Source of the DNA: Daphnia carinata
Taxonomy: Eukaryota > Arthropoda > Branchiopoda > Diplostraca > Daphniidae
Reading direction: 5' to 3'
NCBI RefSeq assembly: GCF_022539665.2
Contig: NC_081331.1
Span: 9,765,534 to 9,829,533, forward strand
DNA: 64,000 bases
The notes under the pieces are model-generated. The model made no database searches, was not told where the DNA came from, and saw nothing but the letters and a program-made list of their open reading frames with translations. Numbering within the stretch: the stretch's first letter is position 1; the number at the start of each line of letters is the position of its first letter. Position numbers and translations under genes: made by a program. This document shows, piece after piece, positions 12,101 to 23,718 of the stretch.

Positions 12101-15100
12101 TTATTTATCGATGATAAAAATGGAAATTTTTGGTTTCACCTTGATCTAGTGAAACAATTCATTGCCCATCGTCATGAAAACATGCGGGTTATGTAGAGCA
12201 GAACATGTAATCTAAGGTGTATTATCACGAAATCGAGATCTATACTCCGGCGTTCAAGGTTTTCACACCCTTTTTGAACGCATCAATAATCATAGCGTTT
12301 CGATCTTGTTGCATAGACAATTTGGGCCATGCACTCGACCGAAACATACCACAACTATTTCTCAATTTCTTTCTTTTTTTTTTTTTTTTATAAACCAAAT
12401 TTGATGATGCTTGAAAGAAAGAGAAATCAAGTGGTCATCTTCAAGGTTGTCGACGCAATTAAAATGTTTTCTTTTTTTTTTTTTTTTTTATCCCATGTAA
12501 AAAAAAAAAGAGAGAGAGAAAGAAAGAGAGAAAAGAACTTCTGAATGTTATTAGATGTTTTCGGGGGCTAACCGGCCGGCCTTGGTTCGTGAAAGTGACG
12601 AACAGTTGGAGGTCACCGGTTTGAACTAGACACTATGTGATGTGAGTTCTTCTTTAATAATGCGCTCTTAGAAAATTTTACGGGTCCGGTCATTAAAAAC
12701 AAGGCCACCAGCTCTTTTTTGTTCCTCATCTTTTCTTCGTCTCCCTCTTGAACTGTGGCCCTTTAAAAGTAAGAAGAAAAAAAAACGGGCATTGTCAAAG
12801 TTCACGATCATATCCGTTTCCCTTTATGATCGATGACGAGTAAACGCATATCAGATCTTTGTTGCATCCCCCCTCCTTTCCCCTCCTTCGTTACGTACCC
12901 CGGCTTTCTTCTACATTTCCTTCTTTTCGATCCTTATCGTACCGGCTCGCATCCGAAAGGAGTTTCTTGATCCTTATTGACGTTTTATAATGAAACCGAC
13001 CTTTTTCTTCTTCTTCTTGCTAAATCGAGATTTGTCATTTATGTAAGCGAAAATCGAAACGTGTCCAAAGCTAAAGTCGAAAGTTATTATCGCCAAGCCT
13101 TTTGTCTTCATTTATACAACTCGAGGCTTGTGTGGGATATGTTTTCTATATATAGATATATATATCAATGCAGATAGACGTTGAATAAAAGAAAGTTGTC
13201 TGACTCGTATACCGGGAATAACTAGGCGATCTATTGCATTCAAGGTGCTTTGCAGCAATTGTTGTGCCACGCTTCCGTTTGATTCGGTCAGAGAGGAGGG
13301 TCGCATCTTCTATGGAAACAACCGTGACACATCGTTTTCCCCATTATTGCACAAGGATGTGTTCACTTGGCCGCATCCATTCACGCCCTTTTCCTCAATT
13401 GTTACACGGACTGTACACGAGCCATTGCCTGTCAATGGAAATGGATCCCTCCCGGTCGCACAATACGTCAGATCAATCATCTCTTATATACGAATGAGCC
13501 TTTTGCTTTCTTTTTTTTTTTTATTGGCTTTTCGATCTTAGCTCTTTAGTGATACGAAAGAAGAGCCTCTCTACGATATTCTACATCTGTTTCAATCAAT
13601 TTTTGGTTTGGTATTAATGATAAAAAATTTAATAATATGCACGAGCTTATTCATTTTAGTGGCCTGGTGAGATGAATAGCATCAAATATTACGTGAAACA
13701 AAAGCTCTGGTCCCGGTCTGCCCCTCATTCAGCTCCCCCTCTTTTTTTTTTTTTAATTATTAAAATCGCGTATTTATGACATCGCCTGGTGCATATCGCC
13801 GTTAAGTCTGGCTTTATTATAGCTGAGACATCTTCATTAAGAATTCTAAGGAAATAACGGAAATAGACAAAAGGGTGAATGACGTAATAGCTCTCATTAA
13901 AGCGACAGGCTCAAGGCCCGCAAAAACAGGCCGTTAATCAACTTTGTCACTTGGTTCGTCTTTAAAAAAAAAATAATAAAATGTGGGGTTTAATTAATCC
14001 TTTTTCTCATAGTTTGTAGCCTCTCAGCCTTGGAAATAAATGACGAAATGGGGGGGGGGTGTGCTGACTTTATATCTCACCACCTGATTTTATACAACCC
14101 CATCCCTCCCAGAATGAACGAGTTTTGCGTGATGGGTGGCGTGCGTGCTCAAGCGGATACAATTTTCGGGGATCCACTGCGCAGCGATATATTTGATTGT
14201 CTCTGGAACGCAGAGTGGTGCTGCTTTCAAGGATCCAATCTGATCTCTGAGCACACACACACCCATTTTTAGATACTACCGCAAAAAAAAAAATTGCGAA
14301 CGAACAGTTGGAAGTAAAAACAAAAATCAAGTGGTCGCGTAACAGGAAAGAATATCACGTTTAAAAAAAAAAGGAGGGGGGGGGCGAAAAAAAAAACAGA
14401 TCAAAATATCTGAAAAAGAAAAGAGAAAGTTGTTGCCAAATACTTTTTTTTTTTTGATGATATCATGATGTAAGATTTTTTTTTTATTTAAGGTGGCTAC
14501 GTGCGAGCGTGCTCGTGAGAGTCCCTCAATTGGAAAAAAAGGGGGCAAAGGAAAGAAAGAAAAACAGAATTGACTCGGACAATAAAGACTTGTGTCCAGC
14601 TTCCCGATAAGGTCCCACACATCGTCTCTCAGGGCCGATGAATCCGGGACCTGATCTGTTTTCCCTTTCTTTTTATTATTATTATTATTCTAGGATTCTG
14701 TTGGGGAGGAACTATACGTGCGTCTGTGAGGGACCTTTTTCGTTGTGTGACAGGGTAGAAACATTTTGATTTAAAAAAAGCAAAACAAAAAAAAAAAAAG
14801 GTTACTGTCCTCTTTTTTCTGTTTCTTGACACATTAGATATAGGCCGAGAAGAACATCGATACGAAGCGGCCATCGGAGTGGACAAAAGAACATCCAGAC
14901 GACACAAGAAAAAAAAAAGGCGGAAGGGTTTAATACAAAAAAAAAAAAAAAAAAAGAAATGTCTTATTCTGTGTTTGTCGGCACATCTCTTTCTCGTTTG
15001 TTTACAGAGTCTTATATAGCCGATGGACAATTTCGTTTTTTTTTTTCGATTATCCGACATGTCCTGATGCCTAGCACTCGTGTTCGCTACAGAGGACACT

Positions 15101-18100
15101 GGATTTACTTGTTTCCCAATATCATCCGGATCAAAAATACAAACGCACTAAAGAAATATCTTGCGTGACAGCCTTCAGTTATTCTTGGTCAGTAGTTTTA
15201 AACTTATCACAAAAAAAAAAAAAAGGGCTGTTAAGGTTTTTATACTACGATTACGCGCCGTTTACGGCGAGTTATCCTGGAGGCTGTGTACATTTGCATG
15301 CGTCCATGCAAATATGCAATCCCTGCGGGGCGATATATATTTGTTAGGCGTATTAAACATTTCATCTATCGCATAACTGGCTACCGTTTTTGGCCGATAC
15401 CGTCGACATTTTTTTGAGTTAAGTCCGGCTATATAAGAAACGCGTGATAGTGAAAACAAAAAAAAAACAAAAATGCTGCATGAAATATTTGGGTAGATCC
15501 TTTTATCTTGTTGGGTTCTTCCCCTCCCCCCCCCCCCTTTTTTTTTTTCATCCTCACATTGAAGATGCCTATTGATTAATCAAAAGAATGATAAGAAGCC
15601 CAACACGCTGAGAAAATAGATGAAGGAATGACGATTACACGTTATAGAATAAATAAACATTCTTTTTTCTTCTATTCCCCGTTTGATTATTTACTTCTTC
15701 AGAGATCCAAAGAAAATGTGGAGGACAACACAGAACGCTGCGAGCGGAGAGTGTGAGAATGATGGCATACGTGCGTTGTATATGCCTCTCACTTTTTTTT
15801 TTCTTTCTACTTCGTGATGATTGGAGAAAGTGGTGGCTCTCTCGGTAGATGACTTCTTAAACTTCTGTAGTCAAGATACACACACACCATTTGGTATTCG
15901 AGTGAAAGGCCGCAAAAAAAAAAAAATGGAAGAAAAGAAAAAAAAATGTAAAGAAAGAAGGAGAGCTGCAATAATATTAAATTGTATACATAAATGGATA
16001 TTCGTTTTCCGTTTGTCGCTTTGAGGCTGGGCCCTAAAGGTGGAACTCGGCCAGTCGATAAAAACGAAACGATTTTCGTCCCCCTTTTTTAAATCTGGAT
16101 GATTTATTTATTTTTAAAGCAAAGTGATTTGTGGCTTTTTGGCGAGAGAAAGCAAACAAAAAAAAAAACATGGACTTCCACAAACGATTCCGTATAGTGC
16201 GGTCCTTTTCAGCCACAGCCATACGAACTGCACAACAACTTGTGAAAGCGTCTTTCTTTCGTTATTTTTTCCCCGATGCCGTTGAAAATGGTTAACACAA
16301 CGCCTGGCCATGTATATAAACGTGCAGTTTTCCTTGTACTCCCACGGACTGCGAGGCAAAACTGTCAATACAAGCGGGAAAAACCTGAGCTAATATGCAA
16401 ATTCAATTTTAATTTACGGATAGATTTAGCCCGTAGGTTATTTTGAAGAAGAATAGATGACCAAATAAAATGAAGGTAATAAAAAAATATTAGAAAAAAC
16501 GAACGTTTGTAGCATAACAGCCATTTAATATGCAAAACAGGAAAATTTTAACCATCTTTTCTCCGGATGGGCATTCAAAAGAGTATGGATCATCATGACC
16601 TGAAAAAAAAAAATGAAGCCTACAAACTTTGATCCCTTGTGTAGAGACACCCACAGGGTTCTCCGTATAATTCAATAGCGGATGAGGCTTTTGTTGGTTT
16701 ATGGCACACACACCTTTCCCCGTTTTCTCTCCTCGTAGTTGGGATTCTCTTTGCCGTTGGCGTTCCATTATTCACGCTCAATGTACGGAGGAGTTTAAAC
16801 ATTAGTACGGAGAAAGAAGAGAGTGTCCTGGTTCCTCTCTAGACTCTTCTTTGCCCTCCGTTCGGGCAATCATCATTATAATTTCTTGACTGGAATATGG
16901 TAGCTACTTTCACGCTAGGATCGCACTAGTTCTATAAGGATTAACTATTCATTTATTATTAAATTTTTTTCTTTTGGAACTTCCTTGTAATAATGAATTA
17001 GTGCAGTCATTAACCACCTTCACATGACTGGACGAGAAGGTCGTGATATTCGCTGAAAATTAATTATGTACCCCGTCCCAGGGTATTCAGACGTCTGAAT
17101 CTTATAAGAATTTTTACTAATAAATCGTTGGCGAAAAATAACACGTGATGAATTGAATGATGGGAAATCTATGGGAGCTTGTCACGTAGAGGTCTCATTA
17201 ACAAAGTCGGACGATAGTTGACTGTTGATAGTCCATAAATATAAGTAATAGCTATTTGAAGGATTTCAAAGAAAATCAGACGATCCGTGTGGCATAATGT
17301 TGGTTAAAAAAAAATGTGTTAGAACTGGATACGGTGGCGCTCCGTTTCAAGGAGATCAAAAAGGAAATGAAATGTTGTTCATGATTTTTGTGTGTGTTGG
17401 CAGTCACGAGTTTCCGGTCCGACTCAACAGTGCTCTTCTCGATATGCAAATCTCCCTTTAAAAGATTTCTTTTTTTTTTTCGAGGTCCAAAAAAAGGACA
17501 CATTCCTATTTTGATTGATTGTGACGGATACGTTACAGTACTACCTAACGGTATAACTTTGAATAATTTTTGCCCCCCCCCCCAAGAAAAAAAAAAAAGA
17601 AACAAACAAAAAATGCAGTGTCCCGCTTTTGCATTTCTATTGCGGTCCACGTGAACGAATCGCTCGCTTGACCGTAAGAGAAGGGAAACCAAACGTTTCA
17701 CATATCTCTCGTTTTTCAACAGTGCCTCTTTCGTGCTGTGTAGGCCTTGTTTTCCATTGGCCATCTCAATCTGGAGAAGATAAAGCCAAACACGACACAG
17801 ACACGACAGAATTTAAAGAGAGAGAGAGCGGCAATCGACGCATTCATTACTAAAAACCCGAGAAAAAACCCGAAAGACAGATCGTTCATGGCTACACATT
17901 TGCTTTTAACTAATCGGCCGAGTGCTGGTCACGATGGAAAGGGCATTTTATTTCTTTTTTTTTTTTTCGCGGAAAATCCTCGGCTATGTTTATGCCAATA
18001 GAGAAAATAGGTGTGGAGACGAAGACTGAACGTGACTAGTATTTATACAAATTAGTTCTTGGCCACTGGTAACAACAGAAAGACAATTTTCTTTGTCCAA

Positions 18101-21100
18101 CCATTTATTTTCTGGCCTTTCTCTTTCGTGTTAAACGAGCAACAATAGGGCAGTAGAGGAAAGAGTTTTTTTTTTAACATTGCTGCTTTACCTGCATTTG
18201 CCCCTTTTTTTTTAATGGTATACAAAAATTTGAATGAGATGAGCGCGAAGAGAAACTTGGCCGGGCACGCACACGCCATTGGCTTATTTTTATTTTATTT
18301 TTTTTTTATTATTCCTCCTTTTTAACCCACGCGATTTCACCGAGCGCAAAGTGCACTATTTTGTCCAAATGGAACAGCATAAGTTATTATAATAGGCACG
18401 CGGAAAACGAAAGAAAGAGAACTCGGAAAATGTCATTCGTCATGGGATCGGCGAACTGGAGTTTGTGTCTCATGTTTTCCCGCATATCGCCAATAATTGC
18501 GTGCGAGCTACGCTCTCTCTTTGACAAGCGCACTTCATAAGCTGTATCTGATGTCGACATTTGCATATCATGTACCAACTGAGGATCGTGTACGTTTTTT
18601 GATGTTTCGCCTTCGAGTTATTAACGTCACGCTGTTGTTAGCGTTTATTTGTTTATCGCTTTGTGTTTTGTGTAGCAGCGGAGCCGATTGGAATTGAGGG
18701 ATGATATTACGGGAGAAATTGTACCTTTCTTGGACGTGCGAAAGCTGTCGTCCCTCGGCACGTACTGAATGTCGTACACGAGCGTCGTGTTGGGCAAAAT
18801 GGTGCGTTCGCGATTCAGCCGGTAGACGGCGTACTTGAAGGCCAACTCGGCGCTGCCGTCCTTCTGGTCCTCTCTGAAGATACCACCTGTTATTCCGATC
18901 ACGTTTTTTTTTTTTTTTTTCGTTGTTTTGACATTTACACGTGTAAAAAGGGAGGAGAAAAAAGAAAGCACATCATTAGCATTTCTTTGCGAAAGACAAA
19001 AAAACTAAACATAATAAACAAAATAAATGGACAAGAAGAAATGTATGAAAAAAAAAAAAAAAGATGAGAATGATAAGGGCTCGATAACAACCACCCGCTG
19101 CCGATCGTCTTTGTGCTGTGTCTTGTAATGATGCTTCTATTCCGTACATGGAACAAATGAATATTTATGAATCGATTGACTTGAGCAGTTGTATCAATCT
19201 GTGGCGTCCCCTTTTTCTTGCTGCTTTTGAGCCTCGTTTTGTTTTAGTTGGTTTTTCCCTTTTTTTTTTTTTTTTTTTTACATCATGGAAAGTTTTAGCG
19301 GCAGAAGGCCAATGAAGTTTTGAATATCTTATTTTTTTTTTTTACAGTTTATAACCAGTGGGTTTTATACGTCAATCTTTTGGACTTTTATAACATCTTC
19401 TTTCAAGAATGGACGTCCAAACTTGGCCGTTACGAAACGCTAAAGTTACGAAATCGTCAACAACCAGTTTTTTAAAAGGGTTGTATCTAAAAAAATGTTG
19501 AATCTGCTTCGCTCCGTTTAGTTTGTCGACAATGCGGCGTTACTTAAAATGAAAATACGTTCCCAGGGTAACATTGCGCAGTCCGTCCTGAACGGCAGAA
19601 ACGTACCCTACGTCTTTTACGAAATAAAATGGGGATAATAAAAGTAAAAAAAACGGACTGATAAAAGCCTACAGTTGAAGCAGGAACGATTGCGTCATAT
19701 TTCCCAGAGCGAGGGGTTAACCTAAAATTCCAGTTAAAGTCTCGTATAGCCTCGTACCCAATTCGAATTGTCTTTTTTTTTTTTTCTTCTTAAATGACAA
19801 AAGAGGGAAAAGAACTTGTCTCATCGGTCCATATTTTTTTTATCGTAAATACTCGTTTTCCTGTCAAGGTGAAGAATTCGGGTACGTTTTGTTGATCCAA
19901 TTCTGATGGGCATTAACATTTTATCGACGCGTGCCCTACTATCTTAGATTTTTACTTTCATTCATCGCTTTGTGCTGCAGTGAAGAGAGAAGTTAGTTCT
20001 TGTGCCTATACGTGGTTTCGCATAATTCTCGTGGCAAAGTTCCTGCTGATAGAACATCTGTTCCTTTGTTTATGCATGCGGCGTGATAAGTTTTATTTGA
20101 ACGTCTACCTTAAAAAAAAACGGTACTCAATCAGATGGCAAAAATAAAAAGGGCCCGAAAACAGAAAGTTGCTGATTTCTGTCCAAGAAGTTTTGAATAA
20201 ATTCATCGAGGGCTATTGCGTATATAATTTTGTGATTCTTTTGTTTGTTTAAAAAATATTATTTATTGCGACTTCAATACTTTTTTTTCGAAGGGGGGAG
20301 GGAATCATTACATATCGTCTGTTTAACCTGCGCTCACAATTGAAAATTTAGGTGAAGTGGCAAAAGCTTTTTGGTTCTGAGAAAACAAATGCAAAAGCTG
20401 CTCCCAAGTGAAGTGTATAATGAAGTATCACGGTTACACGAATAAGCAAAATCAACTATTCTTCTTCTTCTAAGAAATCCATTTACGGCGGTATAAATTG
20501 ACACGAATATGTTCCCATTCTCGGAATACCTTTATTATAAAGAATCGAAAGCATGTAAAACGCAATGACCTGATCAGCTATTAGCGAGGTCTTTGCTCCT
20601 ACAGAGAAAAAAAAAGGAAAAGAGATTGGATTAAAGTCGAAGGTGTGTCAAGTGAATGTCTGGCTTTCACTCAAAATAGAGCCATTACTACCGTTTCATT
20701 TCTTTTTCTGATGCGGTACTCTGTAATTGCTAAATTTTGCTTTTAACACGACGAGCACATTATCACATGACACCCTTGCGATTCGCAATTCATTCCCTGG
20801 ATTTGCGAAGGTGTCTTTCAAAATGTAGGGACTTTAAATATATAACGATAGTATAAAGTCATTCGGGTCGTATCAGAATTCTCATATAACCAGTTACACT
20901 CAGACAGGTAGCAGACAAGTAGAACTGGGCTGCTAGTACCTGCGTATATGGAATTAAAAGCTTTGCCTTTCCTTAGCGAATTGGATATTGAATTTGACGA
21001 ATAACCAATTCAGGGTCTTATAAAACAAGGAAACTAAACTTTCGAAAAAATGACGAATAGAATCACGATTGGCAAAAAATAATGAAATCGTAAAAAAAAA

Positions 21101-23718
21101 AATTTAGAGAAAGAGAACGACAACCCAAACTACAGTTTACATTCAAGGGAGGAGTGGGAATCCCCAGATTTCTAGTGCTGTTGTACTGCCAACGTAAGTT
21201 GGTTCTTCGATCGGTCGTTGTGGCGCATAGTGCAGTACACACAAAAATCTATTTAAAACAAAAAAAAAAGTTAAACCCATACCCTGCAACTAGCGAGAGA
21301 GTATGTCTCAAAAAAAAAAAATATATAATATGTGTTCTCACAGTTTTCCATGGCTTCTCGCTAATAAGATGATGAATATAACGTAACCTTACAACTGAAC
21401 GTACACAACGTTTCAATGGCTTGGGTCGTCAAAGTAGAGAGGCATATATACATCTAGTTAAACATGTAACTATTGACAGCAAGTTGCCTTGTACAAGCAA
21501 GCCTACGTACATGAACACACCGAAAAATGGGCCAATGAGCCTTTGCTGGGGTGGGGGGGGGGACATCGACGTCCATATCTGCTGACATAGACTTTAAAGT
21601 AATCCTTTTTTGATTTTTGTTTTTTCTTTCTTTTGGGATGGCACACTGCTCCTCATGTATGGTCTCTATATAAATCTATACTCTTTTCCTTTGAAGACTG
21701 TAGCTGTAATAATGTAGCTTTTAGATGCTCGATGAAATTAATGGTTAGCTAACAAAACTGAGGTGATGAATAGATTATTTTCTATCGATCCTCAATTTTT
21801 TCTTTGCGCATATGGAAGGCTCGGAGGGTCGGAGATCGACACGTTTCGATCTCGATGAACCACAACTCTTCTGCCTGTATACACGATGTGAATAGCTCGC
21901 AAATGATGTGCGGCCGACTGCTATCGATGATAGCGTCCGTCTTCCATTGAACATATATGCCTAATAATATTCTATAGCTCCATGCGCTTGTGGTGTTTCG
22001 ACAATCTCCTTGGTTACAACCTTTATCGCCATCTAGCCGCATTTTTCTTATACTTTCTCTCACGAATTTTTTTTTTTTTCACGTTGAATTATCCCCACGA
22101 CAACTACAAACTCCAATTCGATTCGTCGATTTAAAGACATGCAGTCTTATGTACCTAATTAAAAAAGGAGTCCCTTTTATGCGCCGAGGGGTAGTTACAC
22201 TGTGTTCAAGAAATAGCATAATATTATAATAATCCTTAACGATACAGCATAAGAGAACATACACGGTAGCCTGCCAAGCAGCGTTAAGGTTTCCTTCAGC
22301 TGAGGAGGATTGAGTACGGTTCGGAACAACCTACACAGCCTGTGCGTTATAGATCGTACTTGTGTACTCTTAGTGTAGTCTGTAACCAACCCACGCGTTT
22401 TTTTTTTTTTGGTAGTTTTAAGGTAAAAACTACAGCCCAAGTTGATTTTTGATGCCATTGCCGCCTTTCATCTTCTTTCGATTTTGCACGTCCAAAATTC
22501 GTAAATTTTAGATATGAAATCGACAGCTGGGATAGTTCTATCATTCACCTGAACTCTGCATGTACACTCTCTTTATTGGATGAAAAGTCTTTTCTTTTGG
22601 CTATTCTCCGCGTAGCTCTTGATGGTAGTCTTTTGAGGAGGGAGCACTAATCGGATTGGTCGCGTATCCTCCTATATATACAGTCTTTTTTTTTTCTCTT
22701 TATATTCCTTGAAATCCTGAATCTATTTCAATTTATCGTTCGTCCAAGTCGAAATGGACGTAGATTGAAAGTAGTTTCGTTCGTAACGAAACGATCGTTG
22801 TTTGCTGTTGCTTGTTTAATTTTTGGATGGCAGCCTAGCCTTTAACTGGGCAAAAGATTACGTTGTTGCACCATAATACGAAAACGGATAAGAGATGGCT
22901 GTTCTTCAGGCTGCCCTGAGTCGGATGGAAACTTATCTATGTACTAGGATGCCTTACTATATCAAAGGGACGTTGCGCAATACGAACGGCGGATTAAACC
23001 AAAGACACAAAAATGAATGATAGACGTGCAATAAAGAAATAATTAAGGTAAGTAATGGGAAGCAATGCAGAATGGAAATAAAAGATGGAAAACAACAACA
23101 ACAAAAATACCCTTCCTGCCACGAGAGGCTCGCAAAAGAAATGAATAATTCCTTTATGTTTATGCACTTCAATCAATCGTGTACAATAACGAATTGCCCC
23201 CCTGCCCGCCTCAATGCTAATAACGATTTCTATACTGATTGATAGAAAAGCTTCGTTTGCTCTTCTGCTTATATCGATTTTTAAAAGCAAAGTAAACGAA
23301 CGAAAAAAAAAAAAAAGAAGTTGTGCTGCTGTTAAAATTGAATTCCGTTTTTCGTACCTATTCGAATGACGGGCGGAAGCGCTGAGACGCACTGGACGAC
23401 GAAGGCGAGGGCTAAGAGGCAGGTGAACAAGCGGCTGTTCCATCTCGGCGGCCGAACGGAGAACGACGAATAGGGCGACAAGCGGATATCACCTGCCCGG
23501 AAGGTTTCTTTTAGAGTTCCGCTAGTTGTCGTTTGAGCGGACGACGTCGACGGAAGGAGCCATTTCCACTTTTCTCGCTTCCTCACTGCTGCCGCGGCCA
23601 TGGCGCTCAATGCATCGAGCTCGCTCGTCCTGGCCTCGCACTCCGGTCGTTTTTTTACCTGGCTCGTTTTGATCGCCGTGTTCTTACACAGTGCGATAAA
23701 AACTTGTCCTGTTGGCAC
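1..23718 (-). CDS. Gene A: kainate-type ionotropic glutamate receptor (whole span, 3' end beyond window)
   Basis: Eighteen coding exon positions, one of them duplicated, join in frame with GT-AG introns into a glutamate-gated cation channel subunit of about 930 residues inside the window. Order: signal peptide, LIVBP-like amino-terminal domain (exons A1-A8), S1 (A9-A11), M1 and pore loop (A12, two versions), M3 with SYTANLAAF (A13), S2 (A14-A16), M4 (A17), cytoplasmic tail (A18). Expected agonist contacts are visible: the tyrosine of KKYG, the arginine of YAREMVIDF, serine-threonine of AGSTMTFF and the glutamate of AFLMESTT. The tail start [11 protein letters not shown] matches the kainate rather than the AMPA or NMDA class. 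The tail runs off the left edge, so the stop codon is not seen. The start is uncertain: in-frame ATGs lie at 23601 and 23718. Gene B is its head-to-head paralog. Confidence 0.94.
385..485 (-). CDS. Gene A exon A17: M4 transmembrane segment
   Basis: A 101-bp exon encoding [20 protein letters not shown], then [13 protein letters not shown], the fourth membrane segment and the basic cytoplasmic boundary. Same length and phase as exon B17. Confidence 0.93.
729..813 (-). CDS. Gene A exon A16: S2 end to M4 linker
   Basis: Encodes [20 protein letters not shown] and SALGVENIG. It contains the S2 disulfide cysteine (DVCN) and the ALGVENIG lead into M4. The donor is GTCAGTCT. Too short and too interrupted to appear as a long open frame. 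Confidence 0.92.
1021..1100 (-). CDS. Gene A exon A15: S2 end, first part
   Basis: An 80-bp exon encoding [18 protein letters not shown] and SIHLLYNK, the last helices of S2, ending at a GTATGATT donor. Gene B has this and the next segment in one exon. The first codon (GGG) is split with exon A14. Confidence 0.92.
1270..1495 (-). CDS. Gene A exon A14: S2 ligand-binding lobe
   Basis: Encodes [20 protein letters not shown], then [20 protein letters not shown] and [16 protein letters not shown]. The glutamate of MESTT is the conserved contact for the agonist amino group. Length 226 bp as in exon B15. Confidence 0.96.
2127..2324 (-). CDS. Gene A exon A13: M3 gate and start of S2
   Basis: Sixty-six codons, phase 0/0: [17 protein letters not shown], the gate motif [15 protein letters not shown], then [17 protein letters not shown] with the serine-threonine pair that contacts the agonist gamma-carboxylate. 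Same length as exon B14. Confidence 0.96.
2325..3873 (-). other. Gene A intron between the pore exons and M3
   Basis: A 1.5-kb intron following the glutamine pore exon. No third pore copy was seen. Poly-A/T runs occur throughout. A short plus-strand open frame near 3078-3170 is discussed as rejected. Confidence 0.65.
3874..4242 (-). CDS. Gene A exon A12-Q: alternative M1/pore exon, glutamine at the Q/R site, with Cys/His insert
   Basis: One hundred twenty-three codons, phase 0/0. It repeats the [14 protein letters not shown] start, M1 ([20 protein letters not shown]) and pore loop [19 protein letters not shown]. The Q/R-site codon is CAA (3900-3898). Between TPYEWHD and NDFSLANS it has about 37 extra residues relative to the other version, including [12 protein letters not shown], replacing the normal NPHPC segment. 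By family topology this loop is cytoplasmic. Splice sites are intact and the frame is open, so it is not a decayed copy. Confidence 0.93.
4644..4901 (-). CDS. Gene A exon A12-R: alternative M1/pore exon, arginine at the Q/R site
   Basis: Eighty-six codons, phase 0/0, full splice sites. Encodes the pre-M1 segment [15 protein letters not shown]1 ([20 protein letters not shown]), [20 protein letters not shown] and the pore loop [19 protein letters not shown]. The codon at the Q/R site is CGT (4670-4668), arginine fixed in the genome. The acidic residue four positions on in glutamine-type pores (QGSD) is glycine here. It lies upstream of the glutamine version in gene order. Including both would duplicate M1 and the pore loop, so alternative use is inferred. 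Confidence 0.93.
5746..5850 (-). CDS. Gene A exon A11: end of S1 with the agonist-binding arginine
   Basis: Thirty-five codons, phase 0/0: [20 protein letters not shown] and [15 protein letters not shown]. The arginine of YARE is the conserved partner of the agonist alpha-carboxylate. The usual proline of the APLT/APLA motif is serine (GSMT), as in gene B. Confidence 0.95.
5980..6089 (-). CDS. Gene A exon A10: S1 ligand-binding lobe, second part
   Basis: Encodes [18 protein letters not shown], then [17 protein letters not shown]. The tyrosine of KKYG is the position that covers bound agonist. Exons A9 and A10 together give 68 codons, the same as each gene B alternative. The acceptor directly follows a (TAT)n microsatellite read on the minus strand. 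Confidence 0.94.
6097..6122. repeat. (TAA)n microsatellite
   Basis: About nine TAA units in gene A intron 9. On the minus strand it forms (TTA)n directly before the exon A10 acceptor. Confidence 0.9.
6232..6325 (-). CDS. Gene A exon A9: S1 ligand-binding lobe, first part
   Basis: Encodes [20 protein letters not shown] and [11 protein letters not shown]. It starts with the glutamate before PYV that faces the agonist cleft in this family. An intron after AIA splits S1 here, whereas gene B keeps the same 68 codons in one exon and has two versions of it. Confidence 0.94.
7148..7351 (-). CDS. Gene A exon A8: end of amino-terminal domain and linker to S1
   Basis: Sixty-eight codons, phase 0/0: [19 protein letters not shown], then [19 protein letters not shown] and [10 protein letters not shown]. 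Exon B9 has the same length and pattern. Confidence 0.94.
7674..7826 (-). CDS. Gene A exon A7: amino-terminal domain
   Basis: Fifty-one codons, phase 0/0: [20 protein letters not shown] to [11 protein letters not shown]. Length is identical to exon B8. Confidence 0.94.
7928..8092 (-). CDS. Gene A exon A6: amino-terminal domain
   Basis: Fifty-five codons, phase 0/0, beginning [20 protein letters not shown], with sequons NIS and NFT. It matches exon B7 ([20 protein letters not shown]), which is two codons longer. Confidence 0.93.
8186..8239 (-). CDS. Gene A exon A5: 54-bp amino-terminal domain micro-exon
   Basis: Eighteen codons, [18 protein letters not shown], phase 0 on both sides. The counterpart in gene B is also 54 bp ([18 protein letters not shown]). 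Confidence 0.93.
8240..11737 (-). other. Gene A introns 3 and 4, flanking exon A4
   Basis: Intron 3 (9716-11737) and intron 4 (8240-9539) contain homopolymer runs, TA-rich microsatellite at 11036-11046 and C runs near 8826, 8974 and 10199. Nothing beyond exon A4 is supported as coding. Confidence 0.65.
9540..9715 (-). CDS. Gene A exon A4: amino-terminal domain
   Basis: Encodes [16 protein letters not shown] followed by [19 protein letters not shown] and FFRA. It has the same length (176 bp) and phases as exon B5, which reads GLVMLQDMIRAPTAK at the same place. A very long open frame overlaps this exon in another frame and is not coding. Confidence 0.93.
11738..11998 (-). CDS. Gene A exon A3: amino-terminal domain
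   Basis: Encodes [18 protein letters not shown], then [17 protein letters not shown] and [14 protein letters not shown], diagnostic of the kainate-receptor amino-terminal domain. It is one 261-bp exon here, while gene B splits the equivalent region with a 97-bp intron after IPHLE. Confidence 0.93.
11999..18724 (-). other. Gene A intron 2 (6.7 kb)
   Basis: The largest intron. Many A/T homopolymers of 9-17 bp and C or G runs (for example around 14049, 14376 and 15527). Open frames within it are low complexity. No gene is supported on either strand. Confidence 0.65.
18725..18886 (-). CDS. Gene A exon A2: amino-terminal domain, first lobe
   Basis: A 162-bp exon, the same length as exon B2. It encodes [18 protein letters not shown] and then [13 protein letters not shown], the first strand and helix of the LIVBP-like domain, with an N-glycosylation sequon (NTT). 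The acceptor follows a long T run and the donor is GTACAATT. Phases 1 in and 1 out fit its neighbours. Confidence 0.92.
18887..23357 (-). other. Gene A intron 1 (4.5 kb)
   Basis: No exon with both splice sites and frame was recognised. It contains poly-A/T runs and AT-rich unique DNA. First introns of this size often hold enhancers, but no specific site was identified. Confidence 0.7.
23358..23601 (-). CDS. Gene A exon A1: start and signal peptide
   Basis: The reading frame ends with LPPVIRIG and a GTACGAA donor, phase 1, matching LPPVIKIG at the same junction of gene B. A hydrophobic stretch ([17 protein letters not shown]) just before is the expected signal peptide core. From the ATG at 23601 about 55 residues precede it, unusually long for a signal peptide. 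An in-frame ATG at 23718 would lengthen it further. The true start may lie in an unseen upstream exon. Confidence 0.8.

Noticed and set aside
12560-12640. Possible tRNA B box (GGTTTGAACTAG)
   Set aside because: No A box at suitable spacing and no cloverleaf pairing.
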